From Psettodes erumei (Eukaryota > Chordata > Actinopteri > Pleuronectiformes > Psettodidae), in contig JAFBJZ010000623.1 in NCBI GenBank assembly GCA_016785225.1, positions 2,270,501 through 2,334,500 on the forward strand: DNA of 64,000 nt, in the 5' to 3' direction. The notes below the pieces were generated by a model. The model was not told the DNA's origin. It made no database searches and saw only the letters and a program-made list of their open reading frames with translations. Within the stretch, counting starts at the first letter, position 1; every line of letters starts with the position of its first letter. A program made the translations under genes and the position numbers. Positions 30,915-42,729 of this stretch are shown here, one piece after another.

Positions 30915-33371
30915 TCAGAGGAGCAGAGGCGCACCTGAAGAGTCCGTTTCAGTGTCGTGATGGTAGGCCGAGTAGGCTGTGGTGGTGCTGGAGGAGTACG
31001 CTGTAAGAAAAAAAAAAAAAAAGACATTTCATGCATTAAAAAAACATGGCAGCATGTTATATTTCATGTACATGAGGTGAGGTGCAAAATGTTGAGTTTG
31101 ATCCGGGACACCGGGCTGATGCATTCCAATGTCGTGATGTGAAAGTTGTGGAAACACAATGTCATGTTCCTTCATTCAAAGACAAGTAACAGGACACCCC
31201 ATCCTTTTAACAGCCTCTTTCAGAACAACGAGAAAAAGAGAGGCTGCTGCTCTGTAATCCCTCTGTAACCCAAGTTATTCACTAAAATGACATAATAAAA
31301 CAGGCGACATAATGTGGCATATATTTAATGTGACTTGATCTGCTGCTTTAGCAGGAGGTGTAGCATGACAGCCGAGCTGCAGGGGAGAATGAGGCAGATT
31401 GATAGCTAGGTGTAAGGTGGCAGAGGAGGGGAGGAGGCAGCTAATGAGCGAGGGATTGGAATATGCAGAGAAAAGGGCAGGAATGTGGGGCTTTCACTGT
31501 TTAAAGACTGGTATGTTACTGGTAAGCAGAGAGGAGGTGAGAAAATGCCTGCAGCTGCAGCAGGTACAATGAACTGCAAAGACTGAGCCACGTTGACTGA
31601 TTCACACGCCAGGCTGGATAATTATACCTCAGTGACCGAGACCAATAAATACTGTAGCTCCATCAGCCCAATAAACACAATTAAGATTATGATATGATTA
31701 TGAATATTTCTAACCACTAATCGTGCTCTGGCGCTGAATGATTCTGGATCTAATACAACTCTTAATGCTCATACGAGTTTTTATCTCGACACAAAGGAAG
31801 CTCCAAAAGGGTCCACCTGCCTGACGTGCAAAATTCCCCACACGTACTCACTTTTCCCGCTGTAATGTCTCATTTTCCTCGCCAGCTCATCTGATGGCGT
31901 CTGCTCTGACACTTTCACCTCTGGAACTGCAGCAGGGCACAAAAGAGAAGACTCAAATGAAGACAAGCAGACGAGGAGCTTCGTCACATGTTAATACACT
32001 CTTTTTGCAATTAATCTGGTCATCCTGTCAATTGTGCAATATGTTTTAGGAAAAAAAACCCAGTGTGCCTGTACCAGCTTGCCCCAGATTAACCAATTGT
32101 TATGAGGTCATTGCCTGTGAGATGCCTGTCATATCAGGGCTTAAAATCATGAGTCAAACAAAAAGAGCTGCAACAGCGTTCCAACAGACACTATGAATTA
32201 TTAAGGGGAGACAGGTTAGATGATTGGTGTCTTTGTATGTCGCAGTCAGGTGGTGGTGAAAAGCCAGGGTGTCATGTGGTATCTCAGAAATATTTATACA
32301 GCAGTAATCATTATTGTTAATTGGTTTATTCTTACAGTCACTGCTCATGAAGGTGTGGGTCATGGTCTCGTTGCCACTGTCGGGGAGAGTGCCGTCGCTC
32401 CTCCCGTTGGGACGCTGCCCTGTGGACTGATGGCTCTTGTTTCTCTTGCCCTTTCGCGTGCTGATGCGGATGACCCCGTGCACCAGCTTGCACTCGGCCT
32501 CCTGTTCCTCCAGGTTGTAATCCTGAGCGATGCTGTAGATGAGCTCGCTGATCTCGTTGGTCTTGCGGGAGAACGATGAGTCAGAGGTGCACTTGGCCAG
32601 CTGGTCGATCTGGTGCAGGGCGTAAAGCTCCAGCAGCTTCTTGGTTATGAGAGAGTCAATGTCTGTGCCCGTGTCACTCAAGTCATCCAGGTCATAGTCC
32701 TCGCGGGATAACAGGCTGGTGTTGCTGACGGGCCGGTGGCTTTCCCCTTTGCCGGTCACGCGGATCCGTTTGGTGGCAGCGACCGGATACCTCACCGTCT
32801 GACCTGCGATGCGCACGTCCGGGTAGCGGAAGCTGTCACTTGTGGGCAACTTAGAGGCTTTGGTGGCCTTGCTGGACTCCAAAGGGATGCCGCAGGTGGG
32901 GTTGGTCACAGCCATGCCATTAGGAGGGAGAGGCTCATTACCTGCTTTAGGGGGATGGTCTGTGGAGCTCTCGTTAACAGGCAGGCAGGGCTCTCGGCTG
33001 CCATAAAATCCGCAGGTCAGTACACAGCAGATAAGAGCCTTGCAGCTGCTCCAGCCCATAGAAGCACAGGAGCCACAGGCATGCCTGCTGGTAGGCGTGC
33101 TGTCTGCAGACCCAGGAATAAATCCTATAGTCTCCGAGCCCCGGGCCGTGCCGTTCCGTGGGTGGCCTCTGCTGCGACCATGCTTGCTCTCCGAATACCT
33201 GGAGTGGTCAGCGTGGAGATGCTCCCCGTGAGGGTCCTTGTAGCAGTCCTGGCTGGCCGCGCTCTCCCTGGATGCAGTCCGGGTCTGTCTGTACTTCTCC
33301 GCCCTGGAGCTGGAGCCGTGGTGTTTGTGGTGGCGGGGCGCCTGGGGAGCCCCTGTGCTGTGGCCAGGCAT
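30915..33371 (-). CDS. kdf1: Keratinocyte differentiation factor 1
   Basis: KDF1 (human C1orf172) restrains proliferation and promotes differentiation of epidermal progenitors. Human mutations cause ectodermal dysplasia. Three coding exons are 32336-33371, 31852-31926 and 30915-31000, totalling 1197 bases or 398 residues, the same length as recalled for the human protein. The conserved core in exon 1 reads LYALHQIDQLAKCTSDSSF, then ISELIYSIAQDYNLEEQEAE and GVIRISTRKGK, followed by LPDSGNETM. Exon 2 gives VKVSEQTPSDELARKMRHYS, and the end TETDSSGAPLLL matches the human TDTDSSGAPLL tail. A cysteine-rich hydrophobic patch (ALICCVLTCGFYG) lies in the first third. The N-terminal 100 residues are basic and His/Ser-rich and diverge from the human sequence. 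Junction phases agree. Confidence 0.95.
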
Positions 33372-34046
33372 GGCTCAAAACGCCTGGGACCTGGTGTGGA
33401 GGAAGCGCGTTGATGATAAACCTTGTCGGCGCACGGGCTCGCAGCATTAAACGCAGCAAAAGCACAATAAACTGCATGCTTGGCTGCCAGTACAGCAACC
33501 TTCCGTCAAGTTCTCCGAATGTAAATAAACCCGAGTGGAGTGATTGCTGGCCTGATAATAATTTTGGCCCACATCGTCGCGCCCTTACAGCTTGTTCGGC
33601 CTTGAGTACATGTGCAGATAAAATGTTCAGACCAAATCCCATTCAACACGGAGCCCTTTTTTTCTTTTTAATGAACAAAGCGCTCCCTTACCGCATAAGA
33701 GGAAAGGCCGTGGTCGTCTTTTATCCCAGGTAACTTGTTCGGCGAGCAAACTGCGGAAGTCTCGCAGTAAACTTTCCTCTGCTGGCGCTTCAAACGGAAA
33801 AAAAAACGCCCACAGATTTCCAGGTGACTTTTCTTCCACCAAACAAGAAAGTCTGCAAAGCCGAGGTGAAGCGCCTGGACCCGGCAACGCAGCTCGGAAC
33901 AGCTCGGAACAGCTCGGAACGGCTCAGACTCCGTTCGCCGTCTTTCTCTCGGCGAAACTCACAGTCGTGTGTTTTCGACACAATGTTTGGCTATTACCTG
34001 CGGCTACAGCTAATCCCAGATCCTGCACCCACCCACAGGTGATTCG

Positions 34047-34072
34047 TGACGTCACGCGAGGCGGTTATAAAA
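34047..34072 (+). promoter_or_regulatory. CRE plus TATA box, rightward promoter divergent from kdf1
   Basis: A full palindromic cAMP response element TGACGTCA (34047-34054) is followed 11 bases later by TATAAAA (34066-34072). Thirty to sixty bases downstream, AAATGCGAAG|GTGAGC provides an ATG and a splice-donor-like site at 34134. This looks like a plus-strand core promoter and short first exon, but I could not identify a protein downstream. It may drive a noncoding RNA or serve kdf1 bidirectionally. Confidence 0.45.
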
Positions 34073-34139
34073 GCAGAGAAGGCAGGGAAGAGATGATCAA
34101 CAAAAGTCACCAAAAAGCAGAAGAAATGCGAAGGTGAGC

Positions 34140-35148
34140 GACTGAGAACATTGGGAATGAATGCAGTGCAGAGCGAGAAGAAAAAAATGACAACGTGGCT
34201 GTAAATCTGATTTTAAAACAGCGGAAAGTAAAACCTGAGCTCTCTAACCAGAATGTAGATGGTACCATGTGACGCAACATACAAAGTGATGATTAAATTC
34301 TTTCACTTTACATTGTGACTTTTGTTAGTAATTTCATGCTGTAAACACACACATATGAGGTAGGTGTGACAGGTCCACAGAGGTCCACAGCTGCAGAGCC
34401 AGCAGGTGTATTTCCAAATATCCTTCATTCTGCCCTATTTCCCCCTCCGTGGAAACACTTAATCACACACTCTGTGGATGGAAACAGTGGGGCCATCTCA
34501 CCTGGAGAAAAATATGAGTCTGTGTCGAATGGTGTCTCGCAGACTCGCAGCAGTTGCAATGAAACAGACGAACAAGAAATTTAAATACATCAAAATGTGA
34601 TTTTATTTGTGATTAATGTAAATACAGGTTTCGTAGCTACTCCTCTGACTATTTTCACACATCACATTATGGATACTTGTTTTTTGGGGTTAAGCATAGA
34701 ACATCTAATGAATACCTATTCTAAAATTCACTGGGTGTCTATGAATTAAAATTGAGGTCAACATATATTTTCCTTGCCTGTGCTCTACTGTTTACATCAT
34801 TTATCTATCTGTCAGTCTTCTGCAGTATGTCAAGATAAGACATGATAGCAATATACAAAACAAAAAAAGACAAGAAATAACAGGTAGTACGCCGTCTACT
34901 GTAATTTCAGTATCTTTTATATTATATTCTTATAAAAGACAAACATACACTATTAATGTCAAATTACAAATACAATGCTCCAGTGCCTTGAAAACACAAA
35001 GGCACTTTTAGGGTGAGATTTATAAGTTATAACTGCAATATGTACAGGAAGCTCAAAAATCCAAATTAACTGATAAACTTGCTGGCATAAACTATTCATA
35101 TCTCCATCTGGCTCATATTTTGTCGAATATTTTTTTTTCATTAAGGGA
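34140..35148. other. spacer with the tpbg-like 3' UTR
   Basis: No coding exon was recognised. A minus-strand AATAAA at 34602-34607 lies about 545 bases past the stop codon of the TPBG-like gene and is the likely end of its transcript. Confidence 0.5.
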
Positions 35149-36598
35149 TCATAAGTTCGCAGGTGTGGAGGTTGTCACCTGTTTGACCTGTGTGTCTGTG
35201 GGAACCTGGACAATGCAGGTGTCATTTGGCAGCTGCTGCGACAGAGCTAATCTTAAATGCCCCGGTGCCCTACCGCCACCGTTATCTGCTGCAAAGTGCC
35301 CCAGTCGAGGGTCTGAATCGATCTCAAATCGGTAGTGATATCCCTCCAGTACGTCTCTACATGCATCTCTCATTTCATTGATCCACTTCTTCATGCCTTT
35401 GCGATTCAGGTAGAGCACAAAGAGGAAGACCATCCCCACAAACCCCAGCACCAGCCCTAAGAAAACATAGGATGTCTGCAGGGTGAGGTCAGCCACCTCT
35501 GATTGGACTGGAACAATGCACCCAATAGCCTGCACACCAAGCCCTCGCAGCCGGGTGTCAGTTAATGCTCTTGGGGAGGTACATCTGACAGCATCCACAT
35601 CCAGCTGAGCTCTTGATTCATTCAACCAAGTGACAAAATTACGGATTTCACAAGAGCAAATATAGGGGTTGTTACCGAGGAGGAGGCGGATGTTCCCGAG
35701 CTTCTCCAGCTCCTCTAGAGCATCTGCCCTGAATGTCGTAAAGGCATTCTGTGTCAGGTCCAGCACCTCCAGATGGTTCATGCCAGAGAAGGTCCCGCTG
35801 TAGACCGCTACCAGAGAGTTGTTTGTGAGGAAGAGCTGCTGCAGACTGGGAAGGTGGGAGAACATCCCTGGAGGAAGCAGGGCGAGGTGGTTCCCAGAGA
35901 GGTCGAGGCGGAGTAGCCCCTTGAGGCCACCCCAGCGCAGAGCCGTGGTGAGGTCGGTCAGGGCAGTGAAGTTGTACAGCGAGCGGCTCAAGTTGAGCTC
36001 CTGGAGGGGACCTCCAGGTATGCTGAGAGCCTCCGGATGGATGAGTGCCAGCTGGTTCCCACTGAGGTCCAGGAAGCGCAGGTTGATGAGGGCAGAGAAG
36101 CTGTGGGATGCCATCTCTGTAATCCTGTGAAGACCACTAACACTGTGACATCTGCCCTTAGACATTTAATATTATTCTCACGTTTGGACACAAGTCATGC
36201 ATCTCACTGAGCTGTCAAAGCAAACAAATGCAAAAACACATTCACAGAAATGAACAGTTTATTTAGTAGATACACACTGACAAAGTTAGTCATAATATAC
36301 ATGAATGAATAAAAGGCGACAAATGCTGACATTCTCACCTATTATTGCTTAAAATGATGTTGGTGACATTCTCCATCTCTGTAAACGAGTCAGATGCAAT
36401 CTGGTGTATATTATTCCCTGTGATGATTACAGTCCTTGCATATCCTGGAATATTTTGTGGCACTGTGAGCAGGTCCTTAGAAACACATTTCACTGTGCGA
36501 GTGACAGCAAAGCACTCACAGCCAAAAGGACACCCCAAGCACTGGTATGGTGCACAAAAGACAATTCCCAAAAATACACAGACGGTAAAAAGACACAT
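35149..36598 (-). CDS. Trophoblast glycoprotein (TPBG/5T4)-family leucine-rich-repeat membrane protein
   Basis: This is a single-pass cell-surface glycoprotein of the TPBG family, whose founder 5T4 modulates Wnt and chemokine signalling and cell motility. Coding exons 36339-36598 and 35149-36124 join in phase 2 and encode 411 residues (human TPBG 420). A signal peptide (MCLFTVCVFLGIVFC) precedes the LRR N-cap CPFGCECF and RTVKC. Leucine-rich repeats follow (LRFLDLSGNQLALI, LLRLDLSGNHLALLPPGMF, LEVLDLTQNAF), then the C-cap NNPYICSCEIRNFVTWL. The membrane segment begins LQTSYVFLGLVLGFVGM and ends at LYLNRKGMKKW, followed by RDACRDVLEGYHYRFEIDSD, all diagnostic of TPBG. The C-terminus STPANL lacks the SDV PDZ ligand of human TPBG. 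The exact paralogue is uncertain. An intron inside the coding region is unlike human TPBG. Confidence 0.88.
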
Positions 36599-37839
36599 CT
36601 CTAAATCCTAGCCACTTAAAATGAATGATTGAAAAAATGTTAACACACAAAAGTATGAATTACAGCAGAAAAACTTGATTCCATGTGAATTAATAAATCA
36701 AAATTTTATCCTAAGCATTTGTTCTCACAAACTTATCAGAGGCAGCAAAGACTGCTCGCGCCGGCATCAGTCCCTCCTCATCTGCTCCAATCTGGAAATA
36801 AAGGTTCCCGTAAATTGATGGTAGTACATATCTTGCAGAATCTGCTGGATGAAAAAAAAAGGTATGTGGTTCCCTTAAAGGTACAGAGGACGATCAGGGC
36901 ACCCACAGCCTGTGACCTACACCACAGTCTGACAGGGGAGAGGCGCGAAAAAGGCTGCCGCACCTCCAAACTTAACTTACAAAAACAGATATATTCCACT
37001 GACAGAGAGATATGCATAATTAATAAGACTCTTTCAGGTACGTAGTATTTAAAAGAAAACAATAAAATAGACAATACATAATAATGTAATGCAGTATTGC
37101 TTGTAGACTTGTAGACTAGCTTGTATAAATTGGCAGTTAAAGCATTCCGGCATGAGAGTGCATGGTTTGTAAGCATTCACATTGTGTCTGGAAAAAAGCA
37201 AGCAAACACACATGATAAAGAAAAAAACACTTTACACATTTGTCTTTATATACACCAGAGGAAAGAGGATTGAAGGGAGGAGGGCATTTTTACAGGACAA
37301 TATCACTATTTTTCACATGTGGGTCCTACATCATTCTATCTTTGGTGGTGGCTCATATGTCTCACCCAAATAATTGATGAACGCATTTCAGTGTTAAGAT
37401 TTCTTGGTCCATTTTGCAGCCATTCATCACGGAAATGTACGTAAGGCAGACTGCAAATTCATTCGTCATTGCCATCCATGCAAAATACGTCGCTGGAGCT
37501 CACCAGCCTTGCTGCAGAGTAATCTTCCTTGAAAATCCTCTTAAAAAGATTAACAAAAACATGGAGCCCACTTCATGAAAAACAGCCCCCGTAAAGTTTG
37601 AAGAGATGTCGTACACATACGGTAGATCACACATAACTAATTCATAAATACATAAATAACTAAACAAAGTAAAAGTGTTTTTTTATTGATTTCAAAACTA
37701 TACACAAACAGCTGTGATATGCCCTCAATTACCTTGATAACGACGACATCATTACACACAGTGAAGTCATTCGTCACCTTAATGACAATGTATGAAGTGT
37801 AACCAGTCCACGAGTCATCCCGCTGTACTGCTCCTTCCA
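36599..37839. other. 5' flank of the tpbg-like gene and tmem222 3' UTR
   Basis: No coding exon was recognised. A minus-strand AATAAA at 37682-37687, about 155 bases past the tmem222 stop codon, is the probable poly(A) signal of that gene. The rest is AT-rich. Confidence 0.55.
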
Positions 37840-40428
37840 TTACTGTAGGTTGAATGTTAGGATGAAGGTGGCAAGGACTCCGCACAACATGAGGAAAGGT
37901 AGCCAGGTCTTAAGGAATGCTGCCCAGCTGAAGCACAGACAGAGGGCATGCGTGTTAGAGCAATCATCAACACCTGGATATTGTGTGTGTGTGTGTGTGT
38001 GTTAGTGTGTGCAGTGTTGAAGGTCCTGTATGTATTAGACTGACAAGGACACGTGAGGTGCTCTGAAGTAATACACGGTCCAATCACTTTACTCCCAGAG
38101 GCCTCCCCCCGCGGCTGCTCCCCAGCCTGCGTCCTACTGTCCTTTCCACCCAGCCGGTGCAGGGAGCCCCAGCAGAGAGGTGACCTCCAGCGGTGACACA
38201 GAGGGGAGCGCTGCTGTCAGTGATGAATTACACGACTCCCCCTCTGTTTAGAAAGCCTCCTGTGCCGTGGGAGTGTATGTGCAGAGGCAGCACAAACTGT
38301 GACGCCAGCGTTCTCTATGTGGGTCAGCAGAGAATAATGAGGGGGGCTCTCTGAGCCATATGTCTCTTAATGCTCACTAGCATCCAGGAGCAGAGCAATT
38401 TTACAGCGTGTGTGCGTGGTGATGAAGATGCCTCAGTTGTGTATCGTCAGTAGCCATATTTTTCCATGGTCAATTTGTAATTCAACTACTGCTACTTCTG
38501 TCTTCTCTGTATATACAGTATGAAGCCTGTCAGACGTCTATTTCCCCTGGAAGAGGAATTCCTCTTTTGTCGCACTTCTTTCCTTATCTCCTTTTCCCAT
38601 TAAAGTTTTTTGTGTGTGTGTGTGGAGTTTTTCTTCAAATCAAGGGTATAAGGCTGGAGGATGTCACATGATCACAAAGAAAACGAAGCAGACCAGGACT
38701 TAAAAACACAACAAGTACAGGTGAGTTTTCTGTTAGAATCAAGAAGGAACTGTAGATGCAGACCATTCAAAAGGGCAGAGAGCTCAGTCAGTACATCAAG
38801 AGTTTCAGTTCATATTGTGAAGTGTCTTTGACCACCAACAAGTTGGGCAAACTCCCAAATTGTTCCTGATGTAGGTGTGAGGACAAAAACACTGAAAGTA
38901 ATATACAACTGTAGCTGTAAATGGTAGTAAATTAATCTTTGTTTTACTTTGGTAAAATAATTAGATGTTAGAATATTAAGTCATGTTGCAGCTTCTCAGA
39001 AAAACCAGTAAGGCCTTCTATGGCAAAGTACGTTGAGAAACCCGAGGACCATAGAAGAGATGCTGGCTTGGATACAGGGCAGCACTTTAGCTTTATATAC
39101 ACATTATTCATAAAATGTTTGAACAAATCCAGAACGAGGCTTCAAACACTTACCTCACGTGTTTTCCATTAATGAGCGACAGCACGCACAGGTTCACCAT
39201 GTTCCACGACGTGCTGTTGTCATAGCGCATAAGGTTGAGGGCCATGGCAACATGGGAATGGCAGTTATCAAAGCACAGATTGTGCTTCAACAAAACAGAA
39301 AAAGACAGATATTATTATATTAATATTAAAAGGGAATATGTGCATTGAAGGCCCTAAACATTCTTGTCTTACCGGCCTGCATTTGTATTCCTCAGACGCA
39401 TCATACACTGCTTTGTCCCATGCAGCAGCTCCGTTACCACAGACTTTGTCCACGTCAAGCTTCCAGTACCTGTGATACAAGTTAAAAATCAAAGTGTTCA
39501 GTTAAATGTGTGATGTGGTGTGACCTACTTGTTGAAATATATTAAAATACAATATTCAGATGAATAGACTTACTTTGTTGGTCTACCAAAGCCCATGTTG
39601 TCCTCCTGGGGAAAAACAAAGGAGTCACATGTTAAACCATTTAATGAAGCATGCCAATGAACTTATGCTTGATGTTAATGTGGAATTCAGATCTAAATGA
39701 TCCATCATTGGTTTATTTAAAACCAAAAAATACAGTGGGTACCATAAATTCACCATTTGACTATGGAGAACCTGAAGGCCACTACTCCCAATCATTACCA
39801 GATCAAGGTCTCACTCTGCAATGCCAGGATGATCGCTCATATTAGAGGTTGGCATTTCAATTTATGTCCCACTTTACTATCCAGAGCTATGGCTGTTTTT
39901 TTCTTTGTTTTGTTTGGGGTATTTTTTGCATCTGATACATACAGGACTGGATTAACTGACAGCAAAAGAGTTACTCACTGAGACAAAGTATGATCCCGCA
40001 AAGTCTCGTATGACTCCAGAAGAGGTGCATATACCCATGTGTCCGATGAAGGGGAGCACCCACCTGCAGGATGCAGCCAGCACAAAACAACACATCGATA
40101 CGTGTGGCTGTGTGCTCCGATCATGCTGTGCACATGTCAGTTCATGCGTTCGGCTGCCATGAAGCATGCTGCATTAAAAGCAGGAGATTTAACCAGCTGC
40201 TAACTTAAATCTGCTTCCTTTCATCTGACGTTTGCGTGACATCAACGAAGCTGCCACGGGCAACGCTAAGCTAGCAAGAGCGGGTAAACAACAAGTGTTA
40301 GCGCCTTACGATAGGATAGGAATAGGCGTCCAAACGATGCAGAAGGGGTAGCGGCCGTTTTTTCTGTCGCTTTTCGGGAAATCGCCGTGGTAGTTCATCA
40401 TCATGTCGGTATCATCCGCCTCCGCCAT
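37840..40428 (-). CDS. tmem222: Transmembrane protein 222 (DUF778/RTE1 family)
   Basis: TMEM222 is a small membrane protein of the DUF778 family, related to plant RTE1, which acts at the ER/Golgi on the ethylene receptor ETR1. Its animal function is poorly known; recessive human variants cause a neurodevelopmental disorder. Six exons are 40310-40428, 39979-40063, 39574-39605, 39373-39469, 39154-39284 and 37840-37927, totalling 552 bases or 183 residues (human 208, with a longer N-terminus). Conserved blocks are RYPFCIVWTPIPILSWVLPF, IGHMGICTSSGVIRDFAGSY, YWKLDVDKV, AVYDASEEYKCRP and HNLCFDNCHSHVAMALNLM. The last two hydrophobic segments are WNMVNLCVLSLINGKHV and WLPFLMLCGVLATFILTF. All junction phases agree. 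The gene lies directly downstream of wdtc1 on the same strand, as in humans. Confidence 0.95.
37928..39153 (-). other. tmem222: tmem222 last intron
   Basis: This 1.2 kb intron holds a short (TG)n run at 37982-38001. No exon or recognised mobile element was seen. Confidence 0.7.
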
Positions 40429-42729
40429 CACTGCCCGGAGTGACAGGAGACGAGAGTGACGTACGGACGGCGCCGAACCGGAAGCGCGCAGTCGTTTGTT
40501 TCCAGCGGACGAGCCGAGGGTCGGTCGTTGAACGCAACGCCATTCATTAGTGCGTCAGCTGCGTCGGTCGAACGCCATCGTTTAATGGAATTACACTGCT
40601 CACAAAAATAGGAATATTCGGCTTTTGGATGAAATTTCAGGATGAACCTAAAATGCACTATAACCTTGTTAACAGGTGAACTCATTGTGGCCTTCTCTAA
40701 ACTTTTGAATGCACATGATGAATATCACTGTAGCGTGAACATTTTACGTTTTACATAAATTTTACTGAAAGCCAATTATCCCTAACTGTTTGTGAGTAGT
40801 GTAAATAGTTGCTGTACGGTTGAAATCACCAAACTGTATACCAAAAAAACAACATACGTTATTTATTTTGTGTACTTATATTTGAGCCGTTCTATTTGTT
40901 GTGTGATTGTTCTTAAAGTGACAGGCATGTCTTGGCATACCAGCTATGTGTTGTTTAAATCAACAAACCAAAAACACCATTTTGACGGACGTTTGTCATA
41001 CAAAAAGCAAAACAACTCGTATTAGAGGCTTGGGAGCCGCTAATAAATCTCAGTGAGTCAGAATAACCTCCACTCCTCCTGAAGCTGGGTCACCTCATTA
41101 CTGAGACGCTCCCCTAACTACTCATGCTTGTGTTGTACTCACATTTGTTGCCTAATAGTCAGCAGAACGGCAGAGTGGAGCAGACACTGATGAATGAGCG
41201 GGATGCCAGAAAGTTCACACCACAGCCTCACCTACAGTACATCTTTCCAGCCTAGTTAGCATTGTGTAACTGTTACACTAAAAGCAGAAGCAGTTCACCA
41301 TTCATTCTGACCACTGACCGAACAAAGGTACAAAAATGCACACAATAAGGTGTTCAATAATTTTATTCCTTTCTTTGTTTGCAACAGAGGTTTTCATTCC
41401 TCAAAGGAAAAAAACGAGTATCTCAAATTAATGAACAAAGTAAAACACATGAAGGCCTAGTGTTGCATGTTGTTGAGGACCCATTTCTGAACATTCGCCC
41501 TGTTTGGGGGCAAAGGAGAGCCAGTGAGCCGTTTCTTTAAGCAACAGATCGGATGGCTCTGTGTCCTTTTTTTCGCCCACGACTATGACCAGAGACGCCT
41601 CATGCAAGCAGGACTGAACACCTGACTGCAGCAGAGGACTAATGCTAGAGCCACGCAGCTGGTAGGCAGGGACCCTATCGCCGCCACACTTAGCACCCAG
41701 TTGTCATACACCACAAAATTAGCCTGCGTGTCCCACTTAGACCCAACAGAGGTTTCACACTGACGTTTCATGCCAAATGACGTTCACAATCAATGGGACT
41801 TCATTTAAAACAAAAACTGTATTAGAAAGTTATTTTTTTAAACAAATGTTTCTTTGTCTTGTTGATCATATCAACAAACTATTGTAGTATAACCTCTTAA
41901 CTAAAAGGAGTATGGTATGCCAAAATTATGTTTCAGTGAAACAGAGAAAACAAACATTAATCCTTGGCTGCTGAAATGACAGATGACAACCTTTGGCAGA
42001 AGAAACCACTTGTTTTTTACTGACAGTTATAAACTAGACAAAGCTTGTAAATACATTTCTCATTGGAGCAACACCAGCAACTTTCACAACCTGCGGACGC
42101 TAATTCATTCTAGGCTTTCTGTGACCAAACTGAAAACATGATCCGAGTCTAATTCAGAACCAATGACTTGGGTGAGCAGCCTTTCTGAGATGAGTGGGCA
42201 CTGTGACTTTGCGCTCTGACCGTAGAGCAGGCAGGAGATGCAACGAAGCACCGTCATCTGTAAGCTGATCCTCCGTGGAGGACACTGCAACTGTGTGGCC
42301 ACGCTGACCTGAAAGGAGGACGCCTAACCGCAGGCTTTTCCTTCTACATGTTGTGTGTCTCTCCAACATAAACCTGAGGAGGGATAAGTGCCGAACGCCT
42401 CCTTCTGCATGAGGAACTGGGAGTGACGTGGAAGGTGCTCTCCTCAAAAGGTGTCCCCCTGCCACCACAGGGTGGAGGGAGAGGCAGAGGTGTTGTTGGT
42501 GCTTTGAAGGGGCGAGATGGGTGTCATTTCCACCCTCCATGGATTCCTCTCCCCAACGTGGTCTCCACCGGTCCTGCCATAGGACAGGGGAGGGCGATGC
42601 ATAGTGCAGAGATGTGACATGACATTCACTCAATGTTTCTGTCAGACAGGGGGGAAATAAAGATTCAAACAGGAGCTGGGAGAGTGCTTAGCTTCCTACA
42701 TCCATTCTGCAGAATGGCTGACAGTGTGC
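40429..42729. other. tmem222 5' flank and wdtc1 3' UTR
   Basis: The first 150 bases right of the tmem222 ATG are CpG-containing and probably form its promoter. From about 41362 to 42729 the sequence is likely the wdtc1 3' UTR. No other coding sequence was recognised. Confidence 0.55.
41362..41367 (-). terminator. wdtc1: candidate wdtc1 poly(A) signal
   Basis: AATAAA on the minus strand lies about 1.36 kb downstream of the wdtc1 stop codon and is the likely end of its 3' UTR. Confidence 0.5.

Noticed and set aside
32736..33413. Plus-strand 225-residue open frame
   Set aside because: It is antisense to the conserved kdf1 first coding exon, has no recognisable domain, and its third-position pattern is explained by the minus-strand gene.
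34366..34584. 72-residue plus-strand open frame after the CRE-TATA promoter
   Set aside because: No convincing acceptor or similarity was seen, and joining it to the 34134 donor gives a short arbitrary peptide. The promoter is kept as a finding, the peptide is not.
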